Positions 42,730 to 56,970 of a DNA stretch of 64,000 bases are shown here, one piece after another (position 1 is the stretch's first letter; each line of letters starts with the position of its first letter). Made by a program: the position numbers and the translations under genes. Below the pieces are notes generated by a model, which saw only the letters and a program-made list of their open reading frames with translations, was not told where the DNA came from and made no database searches. The stretch is from Saccharum officinarum (Eukaryota; Streptophyta; Magnoliopsida; Poales; Poaceae), in contig CM036223.1 in the NCBI GenBank assembly GCA_020631735.1, positions 10,702,191 to 10,766,190 of the forward strand. Reading direction: 5' to 3'.

Positions 42730-45545
42730 GCCCTTCCCCCTTAAAAGAATCGCGTCCCGAGATTCGGAATGGAAGATCTTTTAAGGAAGAGAGACACGTT
42801 ATCTAGTTCCCAACATCTGCTATAGCATTCAGCTAAAAGCTTCAACGTTGGTGAACAATTTGGTCAAAGGCACTTTTTGATACTTACTCTTTATGGTAAA
42901 ATTTGTCTGAAGAATTTCCTTCGTTGACTTCCATGAAGCATTGTTACTTTGGGAGGAATCCAAGACAACGCAGTACTTCGTTCTCAATGTACATAGATCC
43001 TTGGTCTATGAGCGAACTACTACAAGTATCTGACTCTTTAGTGAACACAGCATAGTCCATATGAACTTTACATTAGACCAAAATCTTTAGAAGTATACTC
43101 GTTGAAATGACTCTATATCCACACGGTTTTGAAAAGCAGTTCTCTACCAAAATGGCTTGAGTACAACCTTCCAAAAGGTGAGATCATAGATGACAAACAT
43201 CCTCTGAGGCTATAGGATACTGACTAACCAATAGACAGGGTCTAGGTTGGTCGTAAATGTTCAAACATTCTGATATCAACTAATGGAAAACTACTTGAGG
43301 TTCCATGTGTGCAGTTCTCTTTCTCTGATGACAACACTATATTATCTGAGTCTATCGATGGGTTATTGAATGTGATAGCTGACTCTGTCGGCTTCGTATT
43401 TCTGCCAACAGTTATCTTAAAGATTCTTTTATCCAAAGATAACAGTTATCTGGGTTGAATCAGATGCAACCTCTTGGTAAAAACATGTATAAGGTACCAA
43501 AGTATGTCATCATTGGAAAATAATTCCCAAAGAAAGATGTAACGAGGCCTTAAGGACAACAAAAGTTGTACTTATTCACTTAACCGCGGGGAGTAGTCTA
43601 CCACCAAGCGATTGAGTAAAAATTTTCCTTTATTACTTAGTTGCACTGTAAGTTGAGTTGACTTGCAGCATAACAACTTTGTCAGGCCAACTTTCACCTT
43701 GAGGCTTCCTTTTTAGGATCAAACAGCAGCTCCAAGATGGAAAATCTGTTGTTTGACACTTTTCAAATTGCTTTTGTTTCGCGATGGCATACATTGATTT
43801 GTAGAAACCAAGGCTGCTCGTACATTAGGGATACGAGAAAGCAAAAGCAAATGAAAGAGTGTAAACTAGTATCTGTGAGACCTCAAAGGGTCATCCAACA
43901 GCAGATCTCGACTATTAAATTACATATCAATTCGAGGATGCACACGCTTTGAACTTGCGGGTTACTTTTGCAAGGCAAAACACATACTTTATCTACTTCT
44001 TCACCTTAGCTGATAGAACACCTTGCACTATCTTTGTGATTGTCCAAGATGGAAATGACTTGGTCGCAATGGCTCTAGAAGATAGAGTATCACTCCAGTT
44101 ATTGGCTAATTGACTAACTTCTTGTTGGTTATTGCTCTGTAAGACATAGCCTTCACAGCTACCAAAGAGTCATTATCTAGCTAGAGATTAACCTTCCTAT
44201 TGGTAACTAATTAGTTGTCTTTCAACACTAAAAAGTTCCAAATCTTCACTCTTGACCACAATAATCGTGGTTGACGCAGAACGAAGGGTTGCCATCGAGG
44301 TCAGCAGATAAGGAGTCACACCAGAGATGGTTGATTTCGATTGTATAGTCATTATGCACCCAAGATTGAGACTTGGATAGCTCCGGTCATATGCACAATG
44401 CGCCAATCGATTCTCATCCCACAGATAACTTGTCCAACATTAAATGTTGTGTGTCCTATTTATCCAACACAGATGAGATACTTTGCTCACTAGATGACGT
44501 TTGTCAATACTGGGACAACTAAGTAGAGTCACATGTCTACCACTTCTTGCGGTCTGTTAATGTTTATGTCAGTGACCGGTTCTTCAAAGGTTATCTTCTT
44601 AGCAACTTCAGAAGGAAACTCCACTACTTTCGGTCTAAGATATGGATCTTACGATACGATATGGAGAGATAACCAAGGAAGAGTTCACATGAGAATAACA
44701 TGTTGATGTTGTTCCGTAATGGATCATGACTAGAAACCACGATACCAGCGCGTGCCGAGCAGCACAACCTTGTGTTGGCCGCCCACAGGAGGCTCTCGGT
44801 TTCGTCGTGGCACCGTTAGTTGCTACTCATAACACCATTACCGATCACACCACCAAGGTGAAATTTCAAGTGAAACAATTTGGGTGGTAAAAACAAGCAT
44901 TATACAAGAGAGGGATAGCAAGCAAAGGTAGTCACCAGGTTTGGAATTAACCAGGAGGTGATTCGAAGATCAAAACATAGCACAAGAGAACATAGCTCTA
45001 GTGCCGAATGCGACTAAGCACGAGATTTTTACTTGATTCCACTCACGCCTAGCGTTGATGAATGTTAACTTGGTTGGTCAGTCGACAAGGGTCTTCACAA
45101 AAAGGGTTGGAAAACATCCATGGCTTATACAAACATATAGGAGAACTCAACTTTGGGCTTTCGGTCAAGCAAAGGCATGGATACAAGCACTCAAGGCAAG
45201 CAACCATGTCTACAGGCTCAGGCTCCTAAGAGAGAAACCTAATTGAAGACAACAACCATACAATTACGTAACGTGAATGTTGTTCTAGGATAAAGCTATG
45301 CGACCCTCGTATGCTCACCGAGGACAAACGAGGTGACAACTATGGCCTACCTAGATAACAAGCATACATACAACATCACAATCAAGCAGTCATTTGAGAA
45401 AATTCAAACGAATGTGCTTAAGCAACCAATACAAGGCACAAGGCTCACCCAAAATAAGCATTTATCTCAAGCATGAACTAACTACAAGTTTAGCTCTAAA
45501 CAAACGCTAGCTAAGGGAGCCAACTTAGCATGTGCATAGAATCTA

Positions 45546-46260
45546 GACAGCAGCATAGTAACTACTTGTTTCTACCATAACTGAGGTTGTAGACATCTCA
45601 CAAAGGTGATCCTAGACTTTCTAGAAGCTTAGGAAGATGGCTACACTTTAGTTATTCATACCAAAATCAAATTCATAGATTAACATGACCAAAAATGCTA
45701 ATGTTTCAGTTATGTACCAATATGGACAGAAAACTGACAAGAACTTCAAAAATGCATAACTGGAGTTCTAGGGACCCAACAAGGCTGAGCCTTAACTTTA
45801 TGTAAAGCTTATTAAGTTGTCTATAACTTTCTTACTATCATATTAAGATGATTTTATAGCCAACAAGGCAAAACAAGATAAAGAAGACATCTCTGCCCCA
45901 ATTCGGACAGATTCTGTCATTCTATTTTGCAAGCTCATAACTAGAGATTTATACCATCAAAAGTAGTGATCTTTAGCATTTTGGAAAGCTTAGAAAAAGT
46001 ACTACACTTCCTATAATATTTCCAAGACATGATTCCATAAGCACATAGGTCAAATAAAGCAAACATTCAGATTTGTTCTGAACATGAGCAGATTCTGACA
46101 ACAAACTTCTAAAATCTATAACTCCTAAAACATAAGACCTAGTGTCATAAAATTTTTAGGACAAGATAGATAAGTAAGTTAGCTACAACTTTGGTATTCT
46201 CCGTAACTACAGAAAACACCATTATGACCATAAAAGCATCACTACAACAGAAAACGTTCT
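45546..46260. repeat. Four interior units of the 180-bp degenerate repeat
   Basis: Units begin near 45546, 45724, 45904 and 46087 (spacing 178-183 bp) and share the GACAG, AGCTTA and CTACA phrases of the LTR repeat. The second interior has the same set from about 55072. Confidence 0.6.
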
Positions 46261-47427
46261 AGCAGCCAACATTCGACAAGCAAAACAAACTTGCCTTTGT
46301 TCTACTTAACAAGAGAGCACAGAAACATGTTATTCTAGTAGCTCTAATTATTATTACCTTAGACCAACTAATTTAATTCATTACTAAGAATCACAATTAC
46401 TTAGGTGAGGTCTAAAGCATTTGCAAACGCTTGTAGGAACAACATATCCACCACATGGATAACTAGAGGATATCTATAGGTTCAAGCATGTAACCACACT
46501 TATTTCTAGCAAGGCTAAGAACACACTATCTTCAAGCACTCCCTAATCAAGCAACATGGAACAAGGCATTCATGTCAAACTCCACGCAAGAAAATTAGTG
46601 TAACACATTGATCACAAGTTACTTATCATTTGAACAAGGGTGAGAGGAACATAGCCATGTATAAAGCAACAATCATGAAGATGCATGCTTCGCCTATTCG
46701 TCCTCACAAGATTGCCAACCTAAGATGGCGATCACGTTCTAGTTCGGTGGCATAACACGCACTCTCTCGATATATAGCTAGCCGTCAGCTACATTCGACT
46801 TACGCATTTGTGGTTAGCGTACCTGCAGAAAAGTTTCATTGCAGCCCAACATTTCCCCAAATATAGCACACAAGAAAACAGGAAAGTAAAATTCTAAGTA
46901 CTCCCATATACATATACCCCCGTATACATACATGTAGCACCAAAACTACCCGAATCATCAATCACCCACAATTAAGTACCTTCATATATACATGTGGGTA
47001 ACATGTAAATAATCCAGTAACCAAAACTAGCTCTCCCCTAGACCGCGGGTTGTACGGTCATGCTCTCACAACTCACACTTACCTGAGCGTAGGTGCGATA
47101 TTGCATAAAAGTAAACTAGCAACATATATGCTATTTCATATATGAAGGCTACCTCCAGTCTGACACACTGGGTAGCATAGTGTGGGAGAGTTATCACACA
47201 TACATACCTTGGCAAGGGCGTAGATGCATAAATGAAAAACCCCCAAGTTAGTACTTATATAAGCCACCTAATAATCCTTATATGGGCATAAGAAAATTGA
47301 CCACTGGCATACTTAGGTTTAGAATTCAGATTTCACACCTATATATAGCTATAAGTTGATAAAACTGATTTTATAAAACAAAACCTTTGTTTTAAATACA
47401 CATACGACAAGTTTAATGTTGAATCTT

Positions 47428-47439
47428 GCTCCGATGCCA
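47428..47439 (-). other. Primer-binding site, interior 1
   Basis: Minus strand TGGCATCGGAGC, two bases from the LTR; two mismatches to the initiator tRNA-Met complement TGGTATCAGAGC. The same site in the second unit is at 56957-56968. Confidence 0.55.
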
Positions 47440-47441
47440 GC

Positions 47442-50400
47442 TGTAACGGAACCGTCCAAATTATAAGAGCACAAGTATAAAAACAATCACCGAAGTGATC
47501 AAATTCTCACACTTGAGCCCATATAACTCCGGTAGTCCAATGAAATCACGAGGGATTTCAAACCAACCAACATACAAGCCAAGATCGTAGTGATTCAACA
47601 TAACAAGTCACATGTTACAACCATTTCACAAGTAATTCAATATACATCGGAGTTCAACATAGTTATTAATTACATTGAAAAGTAGCGGAAGCAAAGTAAT
47701 TTGAAACTAACATTATTCTTATTTCAAATACATGCCAGTACCATGGTCGACTTCCAACAAAAGCATTAGAGAGAAGATAACTCAGAAGGATCATGCCCGT
47801 GATCACACTCCGCCACTAAGGCAGGAGCCAACCAACTCTTGCAGTCGCCATGATACATCACAACCTGCAACAAGTGGGGATAAAACCCTGAGTACGACAA
47901 AGTACTCAGCTAGACTTACCCGTCAGAAACCAGAAATAAGGTGACACCAAGGATCATGCAAGGCTGATATGAAGTGGGCTAGCTTGACAACATTTTGCAT
48001 AAAAGCTTAATATAGATGATCAATCATTAATGCTTAAGCATCAAGTTAATTATCATTAACCTATCATCTATATTAGAACCTGTACTAGAGCACTCACTTT
48101 ATTAGGAGCAAACAATATTAACCATAGCAGGTATAAATTGAGGCAACCTTTTCATCGTGATCCAATTAACCATCCGTTCAATTTAATTGAATCTACGTTG
48201 CCGCTGCTCAAGTCAAGTGCTCACTAACCGGGAGCGACGGCGATTCGAATCGAATTCCTATCCAGCTGGAGGGGTATTTCTAACACTCACCGAGTCACGC
48301 CTGGCGAGGGCTGCTCAGGTCACCTTTAGTACAGTTCAGGAGCCACGGGTCCGAATGATGTCGCGACCCCAAGGGCGACACTCTGCCAGGTGATAGGGAC
48401 TCTAACCCCCCTTGGTCTCACGCCAATGTCCCCAAGCACATCCTTTCTCTCCTCCAAGAAGCAACCTACCATTCGATTCCCGGCCTGAACTGTATTACTC
48501 GGATTCGCGGTCGGAACGGCTTATCCGGCCAACTAAGTGTTAGACTGCGTTCAACATGACTCAAGGACGTACAGCGAATCGGTCCTTAAACGACTCAGAC
48601 GGGGATAGATTCACACCCAAGACCTCCATGCCTTGTTGCTTCACTATCGTCATCCCGCCCGGTCTCATTTCATTTTATTAACACATGGTTCCATTCCACG
48701 ATAGCAAATATAGCCAACCGTGCCATATATGAATATCCCTATATCTCGCAGGTGACAGGAAATCACCTGACTTCTACCGCTTAAAGCAGGGCTAAGCATC
48801 TACTCGATCCTAGTCTATGTAGGATTCAAGGATTCATATATCTGGACAAGGAATGATATAATGCAGCAAGAGTTTCCAACCAACTCCTATCACTTAATGC
48901 AACAATACTTATAACATATATAGAATTAATTGCTTTGAAGATAGGAGGCTTATAATGCTCCGGGGCTTGCCTGAGATCCGACACAAGTCAGTTTAGTTAG
49001 CTTGCACCGTCATGGTGACATCTCCGGTCCTAGCACTTGCATTCAGGGGTTCTTCCATCTTCTGGACAGCCCACCGTTACACCATCATCTGTCTCCATAT
49101 CATGCGCTCCACGTCTGTACCTAGCGTACCTAGGATGAGATGCATAGATGCAGATGCATGAACATAAAGAATACACATGAAGGAATGCAACAAGCATACT
49201 AAACAAGCATATGTTACACTATACCCACATAAGCATGTCATACAACCAGCTAGCTATACATGATCAAGTACTTCATAATTTAGCAAAACATTTTAGGCAT
49301 GCTACCTTAACTCTAGGTGTCCAAGATAACCATTTGCAATCATACAAACAAGAGCAAGTAGAAGCAAACAATTCTAGATACAAGTAGATTTGGACAGCAG
49401 CAAACAGTCACTTGTTTCAAACATAACTTAAGCTACAAACATCCCACAAGGATGATCTAAGACTTTATGAAAATCCATAGAAATTGTCTACAAGATTGAT
49501 GTTTACATAAAAAGCTAATTACAAAGTTAAACAGGTCAAACATGTAGATGTTTCAGACCTATCCAGACATGGACATAAAACTGATTGCAACTTCAGAGAA
49601 GCATAACTGTAGTTACACAAATCCAAATGACTTGCAAGAAGACATTTTGGAAAGCTTATGAAATTATCTACATTTCATCTTTAATCATCTCAACCTGATT
49701 CCCAAGTTATCATGACCAAACATGCCAATCTTTAAAGTCTGCACAGAAGGTAATTAAAATCTGACAGTAGACTTATTAAGCATGCAACTCTTAAACTATC
49801 AGACCTGGGATCATGAAAATTTAACACAAGAAAGATAAGATAATTATCTACAACTTTTGTATTTACCAAAATCACAGTAAACATCATTTACACCATGAAA
49901 CTAGTTGCACGAGTAACACCACACATGCAGCCCAACAGCAGTGGTAAAATTATAGACAGAAAACTGATAGAAACTTCAGAGAAGCATAAATGGAGTTCTA
50001 GACCTCCAACAAACATGATTCTCAACTTTATGGAAAGCTTATAAAGTTACCTACAACTTTCTTGTAATCATCTTAAGATGATTCTACAGTTAACATGGTC
50101 AATTAATTAAATAATTGCATCTCTGTCCAAAATATGGACAGAATCTGATATGCCACTTTAAACCGTTATAACTTGAGTTTCACAAATCCAATAATTATGG
50201 TTCTGGACTTTTTAGAAAGATTAACAAGTTGCGAACAATTTTGTTATAAACATCTAGAGCTAATTGTGCTACTAACTAGGTCACACATTATAAACAAGGC
50301 AACCCTGTCTGGGTTTGGACAGAAACAGCTACAGCACTTTAGACTACTATAGTTAAACATATACTTAACCAAAAATTGTGCTCTTTAGCTTTTTGAAAAG

Positions 50401-52252
50401 CTTAAGAAAATTACTACAAATCATTTATTGTCATCAAGGCATAATTCATAACTTAACTAAGCCAAACAATGCATATATGCAGAACTGTCCAGAATAGAAG
50501 CAAAGCAGCATATAGCATTTGTTATTTTTATAGCTCCTAAACTATCAAGCCTAAAATCTTGAAATTTTTACTAGACATCATACATCACAAGAATAACACG
50601 TCACAAAAATTTCACTTCATTTGGAGTTATATATTTACAGTTATTAAAAATAACAGATCCAACTAGCATTCAAAACCTAGTTGCATAAATCTATTTTTAC
50701 AGCTAAAACTTTAAACTAAAACATGCCATATTATAGATCCAATGCATAGAAAATTTCACAAGGATTCCAAAAAGTCCTCATTTGCTATTTTACGATTTTT
50801 CTATCATTTACTATGTATTTTCAAAGTTCAGCCATTTGAATGCAATACTAATTCCGAAAAAGAAAAAAAAACATTATGCAGAGTGAACACAAAACTTTCC
50901 ACAAATCATGTAAGCCCCTATATGTAAATCCTTTGTCTCTAGCACTTTTGCAAAGTGAACACAACAAAGAGTTTCTGCCTCGCTAGATGGTCCTTCTTCC
51001 TCACAGCGACGGAAAACAGCGAAGGGGATGGAGGAGGCCGGCTTGATTCCGGTGAGATAGCGGCCCAGGACGACGAAGGAGCAGATGGCAGCCAACAGCA
51101 GCGGCAGGAGGGAGGAGGAGAGGGGTGGCTGGTGTTGGAAGAGGAGGGGCAAAGGAGGGGCGACGGCAACAGCGAGCTCCAGCCCGACTCGGCCATGGCT
51201 TCGGGCACGAGAGAGCGAGGGAGAAATAGACCGAGGAAAAGAGGAGAAGTGAGCGAGTGAAGGGTCGGGCTCGATCCCCTTTTTCTCCCCCTCGACACAG
51301 AGCAGCCCGGGGAGGTGGCGCTCATGCACGGGCACGGAGGCCACACGGCGCTCGGTCCTTTCCGATGTCGGCCACCAAGTTTCAGCGCCTCCAAAACTGC
51401 CATCCAAAAGCGACGTATTTACGAGTCTGCCACTCTTCTAATCTCACCTCTATCTCTTAAACCAGATGACAATTCGACCAACAAATTATACCGCTGCGTA
51501 GGGCTATGAGAGTACTACAACATTGCTTATAGGAGCTCAGTCAAATTCCACTGGTTTGCGAGATATTAATTCCCACCATAGGGTTGCACAGGAGGAGTCA
51601 AAATTGCACTGTGATCAGCTTGACAGCACTTCGGGGTGGGATCGGGACGCGGTCCAAAAATAAAGTTTGTTGCATACAAACTAAACTCCAATTTTCATTA
51701 AAGGTCAAACTTCATATCTCGAACAAAAATAGTAGTTTCACTTCGGTCAACACCGCGTCGGAAGAAACCCTAGTTTTGAGGTTCGGGACCGATTTGCGGC
51801 ATCTTCTTGTCACTTGTTCCACATGAGCCTTTCATAAGTGTTGTTGTAGGGTTCAATTGGAGTTGTTTGGTCAAGGTTGCAAGACTTGGTTGATGACATA
51901 TGTTCTCATTCTCTAAACAAAACAATCCAAGCAAGATATGACTCATTCCTTCAAAATTTCCAACTCTACTATGACTTATCATTTCATTTGACTTCTTGAT
52001 TCCAAACTTCAAGAAACTTTTCCAGGGATGAATATAGATAGTTATTGAGGTGAGACATGTGAAGATACTTTGATAGCAACACCCAAGCATATATCTTTTA
52101 ATTGAGCCTATATGTAAGCGAGGGTGCAATATCCAAGTTTAGGTTAGGGCTTATTTCCATAGGTTTAACTTTGACATTGTCATCTCCATTAATCTATCAT
52201 GTTTGAGCTTAAACCCACTACTTAATTGGTGATAAACACCTGGGGTGTTACA
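47442..52252 (-). repeat. LTR2 of the gypsy array (4811 bp)
   Basis: Internal LTR shared by both units. It differs from LTR1 and LTR3 at many sites where those two agree, for example GAGAAGATAACTCAG for GAGACGATGACTCAG (47772), GATTCCCAAG for GATTACCAAG (49698) and CTACTATGAC for CTACGATGAC (51966). Confidence 0.9.
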
Positions 52253-55200
52253 GCCCTTCCCCCTTAAAAGAATCGCGTCCCGAGATTCGGAATGGAAGAT
52301 CTTTTAAGGAAGAGAGACACGTTATCTAGTTCCCAACATCTGCTATAGCATTCAGCTAAAAGCTTCAACGTCGGTGAACAATTTGGTCAAAGGCACTTTT
52401 TGATACTTACTCTTTATGGTAAAATTTGTCTGAAGAATTTCCTTCGTTGACTTCCATGAAGCATTGTTACTTTGGGAGGAATCCAAGACAACGCAGTACT
52501 TCGTTCTCAATGTACATAGATCCTTGGTCTATGAGCGAACTACTACAAGTATCTGACTCTTTAGTGAACACAGCATAGTCCATATGAACTTTACATTAGA
52601 CCAAAATCTTTAGAAGTATACTCGTTGAAATGACTCTATATCCACACGGTTTTGAAAAGCAGTTCTCTACCAAAATGGCTTGAGTACAACCTTCCAAAAG
52701 GGTGAGATCATAGATGACAAACATCCTCTGAGGCTATAGGATACTGACTAACCAATAGACAGGGTCTAGGTTGGTCGTAAATGTTCAAACATTCTGATAT
52801 CAACTAATGGAAAACTACTTGAGGTTCCATGTGTGCAGTTCTCTTTCTCTGATGACAACACTATATTATCTGAGTCTATCGATGGGTTATTGAATGTGAT
52901 AGCTGACTCTGTCGGCTTCGTATTTCTGCCAACAGTTATCTTAAAGATTCTTTTATCCAAAGATAACAGTTATCTGGGTTGAATCAGATGCAACCTCTTG
53001 GTAAAAACATGTATAAGGTACCAAAGTATGTCATCATTGGAAAATAATTCCCAAAGAAAGATGTAACGAGGCCTTAAGGACAACAAAAGTTGTACTTATT
53101 CACTTAACCGCGGGGAGTAGTCTACCACCAAGCGATTGAGTAAAAATTTTCCTTTATTACTTAGTTGCACTGTAAGTTGAGTTGACTTGCAGCATAACAA
53201 CTTTGTCAGGCCAACTTTCACCTTGAGGCTTCCTTTTTAGGATCAAACAGCAGCTCCAAGATGGAAAATCTGTTGTTTGACACTTTTCAAATTGCTTTTG
53301 TTTCGCGATGGCATACATTGATTTGTAGAAACCAAGGCTGCTCGTACATTAGGGATACGAGAAAGCAAAAGCAAATGAAAGAGTGTAAACTAGTATCTGT
53401 GAGACCTCAAAGGGTCATCCAACAGCAGATCTCGACTATTAAATTACATATCAATTCGAGGATGCACACGCTTTGAACTTGCGGGTTACTTTTGCAAGGC
53501 AAAACACATACTTTATCTACTTCTTCACCTTAGCTGATAGAACACCTTGCACTATCTTTGTGATTGTCCAAGATGGAAATGACTTGGTCGCAATGGCTCT
53601 AGAAGATAGAGTATCACTCCAGTTATTGGCTAATTGACTAACTTCTTGTTGGTTATTGCTCTGTAAGACATAGCCTTCACAGCTACCAAAGAGTCATTAT
53701 CTAGCTAGAGATTAACCTTCCTATTGGTAACTAATTAGTTGTCTTTCAACACTAAAAAGTTCCAAATCTTCACTCTTGACCACAATAATCGTGGTTGACG
53801 CAGAACGAAGGGTTGCCATCGAGGTCAGCAGATAAGGAGTCACACCAGAGATGGTTGATTTCGATTGTATAGTCATTATGCACCCAAGATTGAGACTTGG
53901 ATAGCTCCGGTCATATGCACAATGCGCCAATCGATTCTCATCCCACAGATAACTTGTCCAACATTAAATGTTGTGTGTCCTATTTATCCAACACAGATGA
54001 GATACTTTGCTCACTAGATGACGTTTGTCAATACTGGGACAACTAAGTAGAGTCACATGTCTACCACTTCTTGCGGTCTGTTAATGTTTATGTCAGTGAC
54101 CGGTTCTTCAAAGGTTATCTTCTTAGCAACTTCAGAAGGAAACTCCACTACTTTCGGTCTAAGATATGGATCTTACGATACGATATGGAGAGATAACCAA
54201 GGAAGAGTTCACATGAGAATAACATGTTGATGTTGTTCCGTAATGGATCATGACTAGAAACCACGATACCAGCGCGTGCCGAGCAGCACAACCTTGTGTT
54301 GGCCGCCCACAGGAGGCTCTCGGTTTCGTCGTGGCACCGTTAGTTGCTACTCATAACACCATTACCGATCACACCACCAAGGTGAAATTTCAAGTGAAAC
54401 AATTTGGGTGGTAAAAACAAGCATTATACAAGAGAGGGATAGCAAGCAAAGGTAGTCACCAGGTTTGGAATTAACCAGGAGGTGATTCGAAGATCAAAAC
54501 ATAGCACAAGAGAACATAGCTCTAGTGCCGAATGCGACTAAGCACGAGATTTTTACTTGATTCCACTCACGCCTAGCGTTGATGAATGTTAACTTGGTTG
54601 GTCAGTCGACAAGGGTCTTCACAAAAAGGGTTGGAAAACATCCATGGCTTATACAAACATATAGGAGAACTCAACTTTGGGCTTTCGGTCAAGCAAAGGC
54701 ATGGATACAAGCACTCAAGGCAAGCAACCATGTCTACAGGCTCAGGCTCCTAAGAGAGAAACCTAATTGAAGACAACAACCATACAATTACGTAACGTGA
54801 ATGTTGTTCTAGGATAAAGCTATGCGACCCTCGTATGCTCACCGAGGACAAACGAGGTGACAACTATGGCCTACCTAGATAACAAGCATACATACAACAT
54901 CACAATCAAGCAGTCATTTGAGAAAATTCAAACGAATGTGCTTAAGCAACCAATACAAGGCACAAGGCTCACCCAAAATAAGCATTTATCTCAAGCATGA
55001 ACTAACTACAAGTTTAGCTCTAAACAAACGCTAGCTAAGGGAGCCAACTTAGCATGTGCATAGAATCTAGACAGCAGCATAGTAACTACTTGTTTCTACC
55101 ATAACTGAGGTTGTAGACATCTCACAAAGGTGATCCTAGACTTTCTAGGAAGCTTAGGAAGATGGCTACACTTTAGTTATTCATACCAAAATCAAATTCA

Positions 55201-56970
55201 TAGATTAACATGACCAAAAATGCTAATGTTTCAGTTATGTACCAATATGGACAGAAAACTGACAAGAACTTCAAAAATGCATAACTGGAGTTCTAGGGAC
55301 CCAACAAGGCTGAGCCTTAACTTTATGTAAAGCTTATTAAGTTGTCTATAACTTTCTTACTATCATATTAAGATGATTTTATAGCCAACAAGGCAAAACA
55401 AGATAAAGAAGACATCTCTGCCCCAATTCGGACAGATTCTGTCATTCTATTTTGCAAGCTCATAACTAGAGATTTATACCATCAAAAGTAGTGATATTTA
55501 GCATTTTGGAAAGCTTAGAAAAAGTACTACACTTCCTATAATATTTCCAAGACATGATTCCATAAGCACATAGGTCAAATAAAGCAAACATTCAGATTTG
55601 TTCTGAACATGAGCAGATTCTGACAACAAACTTCTAAAATCTATAACTCCTAAAACATAAGACCTAGTGTCATAAAATTTTTAGGACAAGATAGATAAGT
55701 AAGTTAGCTACAACTTTGGTATTCTCCGTAACTACAGAAAACACCATTATGACCATAAAAGCATCACTACAACAGAAAACGTTCTAGCAGCCAACATTCG
55801 ACAAGCAAAACTAAACTTGCCTTTGTTCTACTTAACAAGAGAGCACAGAAACATGTTATTCTAGTAGCTCTAATTATTATTACCTTAGACCAACTAATTT
55901 AATTCATTACTAAGAATCACAATTACTTAGGTGAGGTCTAAAGCATTTGCAAACGCTTGTAGGAACAACATATCCACCACATGGATAACTAGAGGATATC
56001 TATAGGTTCAAGCATGTAACCACACTTATTTCTAGCAAGGCTAAGAACACACTATCTTCAAGCACTCCCTAATCAAGCAACATGGAACAAGGCATTCATG
56101 TCAAACTCCACGCAAGAAAATTAGTGTAACACATTGATCACAAGTTACTTATCATTTGAACAAGGGTGAGAGGAACATAGCCATGTATAAAGCAACAATC
56201 ATGAAGATGCATGCTTCGCCCTATTCGTCCTCACAAGATTGCCAACCTAAGATGGCGATCACGTTCTAGTTCGGTGGCATAACACGCACTCTCTCGATAT
56301 ATAGCTAGTCGTCAGCTACATTCGACTTACGCATTTGTGGTTAGCGTACCTGCAGAAAAGTTTCATTGCAGCCCAACAATTCCCCAAATATAGCACACAA
56401 GAAAAACAGGAAAGTAAAATTCTAAGTACTCCCATATACATATACCCCCGTATACATACATGTAGCACCAAAACTACCCGAATCATCAATCACCCACAAT
56501 TAAGTACCTTCATATGTACATGTGGGTAACATGTAAATAATCCAGTAACCAAAACTAGCTCTCCCCTAGACCGCGGGTTGGACGGTCATGCTCTCACAAC
56601 TCACACTTACCTGAGCGTAGGTGCGATATTGCATAAAAGTAAACTAGCAACATATATAGCTATTTCATATATGAAGGCTACCTCCAGTCTGACACACTGG
56701 GTAGCATAGTGTGGGAGAGTTATCACACATACATACCTTGGCAAGGGCGTAGATGCATAAATGAAAAACCCCCAAGTTAGTACTTATATAAGCCACCTAA
56801 TAATCCTTATATGGGCATAAGAAAATTGACCACTGGCATACTTAGGTTTAGAATTCAGATTTCACACCTATATATAGCTATAAGTTGATAAAACTGATTT
56901 TATAAAACAAAACCTTTGTTTTAAATACACATACGACAAGTTTAATGTTGAATCTTGCTCCGATGCCAGC
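52253..56970 (-). mobile_element. Interior 2 of the non-autonomous gypsy array
   Basis: Nearly identical to interior 1, with about ten single-base or 1-bp indel differences noticed by eye over 4.7 kb (such as one extra G near 52700 and an extra C near 56222). Same PBS, leader, repeats, inter-ORF segment and PPT. No coding domain. Confidence 0.85.

Larger units (their letters stand above)
42730..47441 (-). mobile_element. Interior 1 of the non-autonomous gypsy array (4.7 kb)
   Basis: From the right on the minus strand: PBS (47439-47428), a leader similar to the gypsy leader, four units of the 180-bp repeat (46260-45546), a segment shared with the gypsy inter-ORF region (about 44815-44728), then unassigned sequence to the PPT (42750-42730, AAGGGGGAAGGGC). 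No recognisable protein domain is present, and the H3-tail ORF is absent at the expected place. Short ORFs such as 43242-43436 and 44197-44406 resemble nothing I know. Confidence 0.8.
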
